Below, piece after piece: positions 6,803-9,388 of a stretch of DNA of 9,388 nucleotides (its first letter is position 1; each line of letters opens with the position of its first letter). Made by a program: the position numbers and the translations under genes. Where the stretch lies: NCBI GenBank assembly GCA_023441625.1, contig JAEZOA010000089.1, positions 1 through 9,388 of the forward strand, in the 5' to 3' direction. Under the pieces are notes generated by a model that saw only the letters and a program-made list of their open reading frames with translations, made no database searches and was not told the DNA's origin. The stretch comes from Bacillota bacterium (GTDB lineage: Bacteria; Bacillota; Clostridia; Acetivibrionales; DSM-1351).

Positions 6803-6926
6803 GAAATAAATAAGGTACTTATATATATGTATTCATTTAGGATACATATATTGTTAAGAAATATTATTTTGAGAGCTTCTAGTATTAAAAATAAGCATAG
6901 AAAAACATTTAAAACTAATATCAAAA

Positions 6927-6938
6927 AAGTGTACACTT
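6927..6938. promoter_or_regulatory. 12-bp perfect palindrome in a divergent intergenic region
   Basis: AAGTGTACACTT is self-complementary and sits near the middle of the 281-base gap between the divergent CmpB-like and YgjP-like genes. It is richer in G+C than its surroundings. It could be an operator for either gene. The rest of the gap (6795-7075) holds a 9-base direct repeat ACTGGTGAT (6947-6955 and 7009-7017) and no promoter that I would defend on the plus strand. Confidence 0.35.
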
Positions 6939-7075
6939 ACCATTGCACTGGTGATAGAGATTTTGATATATTAAAGTATGTATAGGTAGTTAATTAGGCT
7001 GCTTCAAAACTGGTGATGAATTGGAACTAAATTAATTAAACTTTAAAGCTCAATTGCTGGTGGAGGTATGCTTAA

Positions 7076-7825
7076 GTGAAAAATGATAAAAAATGCATTC
7101 CTAAGTTGTGCAGTATTCAAATTGACAATAGAGAATTAAAATATATATTAACAAAAAGCAGCAGAAAAACAGTTGGCATTACAATAGAACAAAATGGGAC
7201 TGTTAAGGTTACTAGTCCATTTCACGTATCTGAAAACTATATTAATGAGTTACTGCAGAGAAAGTCACACTGGATAATAAAGAAGCTTAATAATATAGAG
7301 ATTCGAGCAGTTAAAGCTAATAAAGCTAAAAGGTTTGAAGAGGGTGAACACTTTAGGCTATTAGGAAAAGAATACAGGCTTAAACTGTATAGAAGCGGTA
7401 CTTTAAAGAAACCAACAATCAGACTTATTGATGATAATATTATTATCGCTGCGCCAGAAAATGCTGAAGTAGACAAGCTAAAGGACTCCTTGAAACTTTG
7501 GTATATAAAGCAATTTAAGCTGGTAATTGCAGACAGAATCAAGTACTATTCATCAATCATAGACGTGTGTCCTAAGAAAATAACAGTTAGAGAACAAAAA
7601 ACAAGATGGGGTAGCTGTAGCTCTAAAGGTAACATAAACTTGAATTGGAAGTTGATAATGGCTTCGATAGAAGTTCTTGATTATGTAGTGGTTCATGAGC
7701 TTTGTCATATGAGGGAGATGAACCATACGAAGGAATTTTGGAAGCTTGTTGAAGGTGTCCTTCCACAGTACAAAACATGTAGGGTATGGCTGAAGGAGAA
7801 TGGAGACCTACTAAGTATTGAATGA
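7076..7825 (+). CDS. YgjP-like zinc metallopeptidase (DUF45 / SprT-like)
   Basis: Predicted soluble zinc-dependent hydrolase of 249 residues in the YgjP/DUF45 family (PF01863). The hallmark TRWGSCSS (176-183) with GNINLNWKL precedes the zinc site HELCH (H207, E208, H211), and the third ligand is H217 in MNHTKEFW, the usual HExxH-x5-H arrangement. The N-terminal ~100 residues (ILTKSSRKTVGITI, VTSPFHVSE, LLGKEYRL) are the beta-rich part standard in the family. Cellular substrates are not established; relatives are often found beside type I restriction genes, but none is visible here. The start is GTG 7076 with TGGAGG nine bases upstream; an ATG at 7068 is only one base from that site and reads M-L-K-stop. 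The stop overlaps the start region of a small ORF, so translation may be coupled. Confidence 0.9.
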   Translation: MKNDKKCIPKLCSIQIDNRELKYILTKSSRKTVGITIEQNGTVKVTSPFHVSENYINELLQRKSHWIIKKLNNIEIRAVKANKAKRFEEGEHFRLLGKEYRLKLYRSGTLKKPTIRLIDDNIIIAAPENAEVDKLKDSLKLWYIKQFKLVIADRIKYYSSIIDVCPKKITVREQKTRWGSCSSKGNINLNWKLIMASIEVLDYVVVHELCHMREMNHTKEFWKLVEGVLPQYKTCRVWLKENGDLLSIE

Positions 7826-7994
7826 TTTTGAAAAAAGTATTCTTAGGTATTGCATCTGCGGAGATACAAAACTAAAGGACTGGTATCGGGAGTATATCTG
7901 TAAGAAAAATGATCAGGGTAACTGGGTATTTTATGGTTTTGGCGGTGAAATGAATTTTACAGGTGAGAATTTTACACCTGAATATCTTAAATAG
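7818..7994 (+). CDS. Small hypothetical protein overlapping the YgjP-like gene
   Basis: A 58-residue frame from TTG 7818 to TAG 7992-7994, overlapping the last eight bases of the protease gene. It reads NDFEKSILRYCICGDTKLKD, then WYREYICKK and QGNWVFYGFGGEMNFTGENF. The aromatic-, Gly- and Asn-rich composition looks like real protein rather than a chance frame. I do not recognise the family. The TTG start has GGAGA about 11 bases upstream, a little far, and coupling to the upstream stop could help. It could instead be the tail of a longer gene truncated by the protease gene; the frame is closed upstream by TAA at 7812-7814. No signal peptide or membrane segment. Confidence 0.45.
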   Translation: MNDFEKSILRYCICGDTKLKDWYREYICKKNDQGNWVFYGFGGEMNFTGENFTPEYLK

Positions 7995-8038
7995 AAGTAA
8001 AATACTGGCATAGCACATTGGTTTAGCGGCCCCTTTAT

Positions 8039-8070
8039 TTATCTATAAATATTAAAACCTTATCTATAAA
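8039..8070. repeat. Direct repeat TTATCTATAAA, 21-base period
   Basis: TTATCTATAAA occurs at 8039-8049 and 8060-8070, exactly 21 bases apart, that is two helical turns and so the same DNA face. It lies in the non-coding stretch between the small ORF (ends 7994) and the end of the DUF1646 gene (8206). The rest of 7995-8205 shows no convincing gene. Confidence 0.3.
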
Positions 8071-8171
8071 AAGTAAGCTCGGTGGATATATTTAATACAT
8101 GCAGAATGTGTAGGAGTAATACCAAAAAAATAGATTCTCCAAAACAATGTTTATTTGCAGAGTTTGTGGAA

Positions 8172-8194
8172 CAAGCTATAATATTGATAGCTTG
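8172..8194 (-). terminator. Hairpin just after the DUF1646 transporter gene
   Basis: CAAGCTAT (8172-8179) and ATAGCTTG (8187-8194) form a perfect 8-bp stem with a 7-base loop, 11 bases beyond the transporter stop on the minus strand. It is followed by only two T residues, so it is a weak intrinsic terminator or an RNA 3'-end stabiliser. A second hairpin, AGTATTG (8198-8204) with CAATACT (8218-8224), spans the stop codon. Confidence 0.35.
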
Positions 8195-8205
8195 GGAAGT
8201 ATTGC

Positions 8206-9249
8206 TTATATTACAAACAATACTACATAATAAATCACTAATAGTGCAAGACCAAGAGGCATTCCTAACTTTGCCCATTCCCGGCTCTTGATATCAAAGT
8301 TTTCAGCAACTACAATATTTGAAATATTTCCAGGGATGAGCATACCACCGCTAATTAACAGACCCATTAGAATTGATTTAACCTGGGCTGCTGCCATAGA
8401 AGGACTAATCATTGCAGCAGCGACGGTTGCATTATCTAGTGCCGCAGCACAGATATTTAACCAGTAAAGTATTTTATTGCTTAAACCTAACACATAAGTA
8501 TCAATTAGTGGATTGAAGCCAGTACCCAATAGTTCAAGCCCCAAAATGAAAATAAATATTTTAACAGTACGAATAAGTACCTCTTTAATACCTTCTTCAT
8601 AAATATCGCGATTTACTTCTAAGTCTGTAGTACCATTAGCATTATATTTTTTCATGCTTTTAGTTACGTATAGACCTCCAAAAATACCCAACGAAATTAT
8701 TCCTGGAACAATATAAGCTCCCAATAGGTTTAAAAGATAAAAGAAATCTTCATTTAATGCTGATACTACAATTGTAGATAAGGGTTCTCCGATAGGGGTA
8801 AGTGCAGCCCCTAGACCAATTGAAAAGCATGAAATTATCATAAGATTTACTTTTGCACGTCTTGTATAGGGTAGAACTGCAACAATCTCAACAAGTATGA
8901 GAGATGCAACAATTGCTGTTATAGCACTGGATATAAGTCCTATTAATACAATTAGTGTGAATACAAAAATGAAAGTAGGTACTCTTTCAACGATTATGTT
9001 TACACCTGCACTTATATATTTTGCAGTATATTTGAAAACAAGTCCGGCTAATAAAACAGCACCGCTGACAAAGTACAACATATCATTAAGCAAAATCTCC
9101 TTTATGAATTCTAAGCTGAATATTCCTGAAACTGCTGCTGCGAGTATTCCCATGATGAAGAGAAAAATTTCAAGATTTTTTTCAACTTTAGTAATTACAA
9201 AGGGCAAAATAAAAATAATGGCTAAAATTACTAGTAAACCAAACATCAT
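8206..9249 (-). CDS. DUF1646-family membrane transporter, probable sodium or other cation transporter
   Basis: A 347-residue protein with about ten hydrophobic segments, matching the DUF1646 family (PF07854) in length and start (LLVILAIIFILPFVITKVEKNLEIFLFIMG). Two re-entrant-type motifs, GLGAALTPIGEPLST (145-159) and GGMLIPGNISN (301-311), occupy equivalent places in the two halves, and LDNATVAAAM (271-280) resembles the DN-T motif of ion transporters of the ArsB/NhaD kind. This suggests an inverted-repeat secondary carrier of the ion transporter superfamily. A cation role, likely Na+, is inferred from the known association of this family with Na+-responsive leader RNAs. The start ATG 9249-9247 has GAGGAGG (9265-9259) nine bases upstream; a second ATG follows directly. 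The leader is structured, which implies regulated translation. The gene stands alone on the minus strand. Confidence 0.9.
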   Translation of the reverse strand: MMFGLLVILAIIFILPFVITKVEKNLEIFLFIMGILAAAVSGIFSLEFIKEILLNDMLYFVSGAVLLAGLVFKYTAKYISAGVNIIVERVPTFIFVFTLIVLIGLISSAITAIVASLILVEIVAVLPYTRRAKVNLMIISCFSIGLGAALTPIGEPLSTIVVSALNEDFFYLLNLLGAYIVPGIISLGIFGGLYVTKSMKKYNANGTTDLEVNRDIYEEGIKEVLIRTVKIFIFILGLELLGTGFNPLIDTYVLGLSNKILYWLNICAAALDNATVAAAMISPSMAAAQVKSILMGLLISGGMLIPGNISNIVVAENFDIKSREWAKLGMPLGLALLVIYYVVLFVI

Positions 9250-9315
9250 AGCTTTAGTCCTCCTCGTATTATATAGTCATAGCTTTTCTTTACCTTTTCT
9301 AGAGGTTAAGCTATG
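9247..9315 (-). promoter_or_regulatory. Expression platform with two exclusive pairings over the RBS
   Basis: On the minus strand CATAGCTT (9315-9308) can pair perfectly with AAGCTATG at 9285-9278 or with the identical AAGCTATG at 9254-9247, which contains the start codon. The second pairing can add CCTC (9305-9302) with GAGG (9262-9259) of the Shine-Dalgarno. State one leaves the start site free; state two buries both the Shine-Dalgarno and AUG. No U-tract follows, so control would be translational. Which state the ligand favours cannot be read from the sequence. Confidence 0.6.
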
Positions 9316-9328
9316 CTGTTTTAAGATA

Positions 9329-9386
9329 CTGTGGATTAGTTAGTCCCCCCTACCACTTGATGGTTTAAAAAAGGCTCTAACCACAG
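9329..9386 (-). ncRNA. Candidate riboswitch aptamer (possible Na+-I / DUF1646 motif)
   Basis: In the minus-strand leader of the DUF1646 gene, CTGTGGTTAG (9386-9377) pairs with CTAA-T-CCACAG (9339-9329), ten base pairs with one bulged U, closing a domain that contains an ACCA/TGGT hairpin (9364-9352) and a run of six G (9350-9345). The Na+-I riboswitch class was originally named the DUF1646 motif for this gene association. I recognise the context and an aptamer-like fold but cannot confirm the class consensus by eye. The 5' edge and promoter lie outside the window. Confidence 0.5.
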
Positions 9387-9388
9387 TC

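Noticed and set aside
7068..7079. ATG-CTT-AAG-TGA minicistron overlapping the YgjP-like start
   Set aside because: The ATG is one base from the Shine-Dalgarno, too close for initiation; probably fortuitous.
8060..8291. Opposed short frames on both strands near the end of the DUF1646 gene (8082-8291 plus, 8060-8278 minus)
   Set aside because: Both overlap the transporter's coding end, lack good start sites and read as low-quality protein; the plus frame has a CxxC but nothing else to support it.
9268..9273. TATAAT on the minus strand just upstream of the DUF1646 start
   Set aside because: Transcription from it would begin inside the Shine-Dalgarno, and it lies within the structured leader; more likely part of the RNA.
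8897..9343. 148-codon plus-strand frame antisense to the transporter
   Set aside because: Its hydrophobicity mirrors the membrane protein on the other strand, and it crosses the transporter's leader RNA.

Overview
This is an AT-rich window (about one third G+C by eye) with strong GGAGG-type ribosome binding sites, occasional GTG/TTG starts and gene families common in Clostridia (PilZ pairs, CmpB-like membrane protein, YgjP-like metalloprotease, DUF1646 transporter). I infer a chromosomal segment of a clostridial-type Firmicute; the species cannot be told from the sequence. There is no rRNA, tRNA, CRISPR array, phage gene or transposase.

Left part (1-2050): a degraded C-terminal remnant of nicotinate phosphoribosyltransferase (67-303), then a two-gene unit of the membrane zinc protease HtpX (493-1332, possibly starting upstream at 442 on an ATT codon) and a zinc-ribbon membrane protein (1358-1960), closed by an intrinsic terminator at 2018-2047.

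Middle part (2116-6142, + strand): a large protein with a helical N-terminal region of unknown function and a C-terminal SAM-dependent methyltransferase domain. After it, a promoter whose -35 box and spacer are overlapped by a perfect 16-bp palindrome drives two tandemly duplicated PilZ (c-di-GMP receptor) genes and a small ArsC/Spx-fold protein that has lost its catalytic cysteine.

Right part (6147-9388): a CmpB-family membrane protein on the minus strand, convergent with the ArsC-like gene and divergent from a YgjP/DUF45 zinc metalloprotease on the plus strand. A 58-residue ORF overlaps the end of the protease gene. Last is a DUF1646-family cation transporter on the minus strand.

The most interesting element is the transporter's leader (9250-9388). 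It has a long closing stem and a sequence that can pair either with a nearby leader segment or with the Shine-Dalgarno and start codon. This looks like a translational riboswitch, and from gene context it may belong to the Na+-I (formerly DUF1646 motif) class. Its 5' end and promoter lie beyond the window edge.
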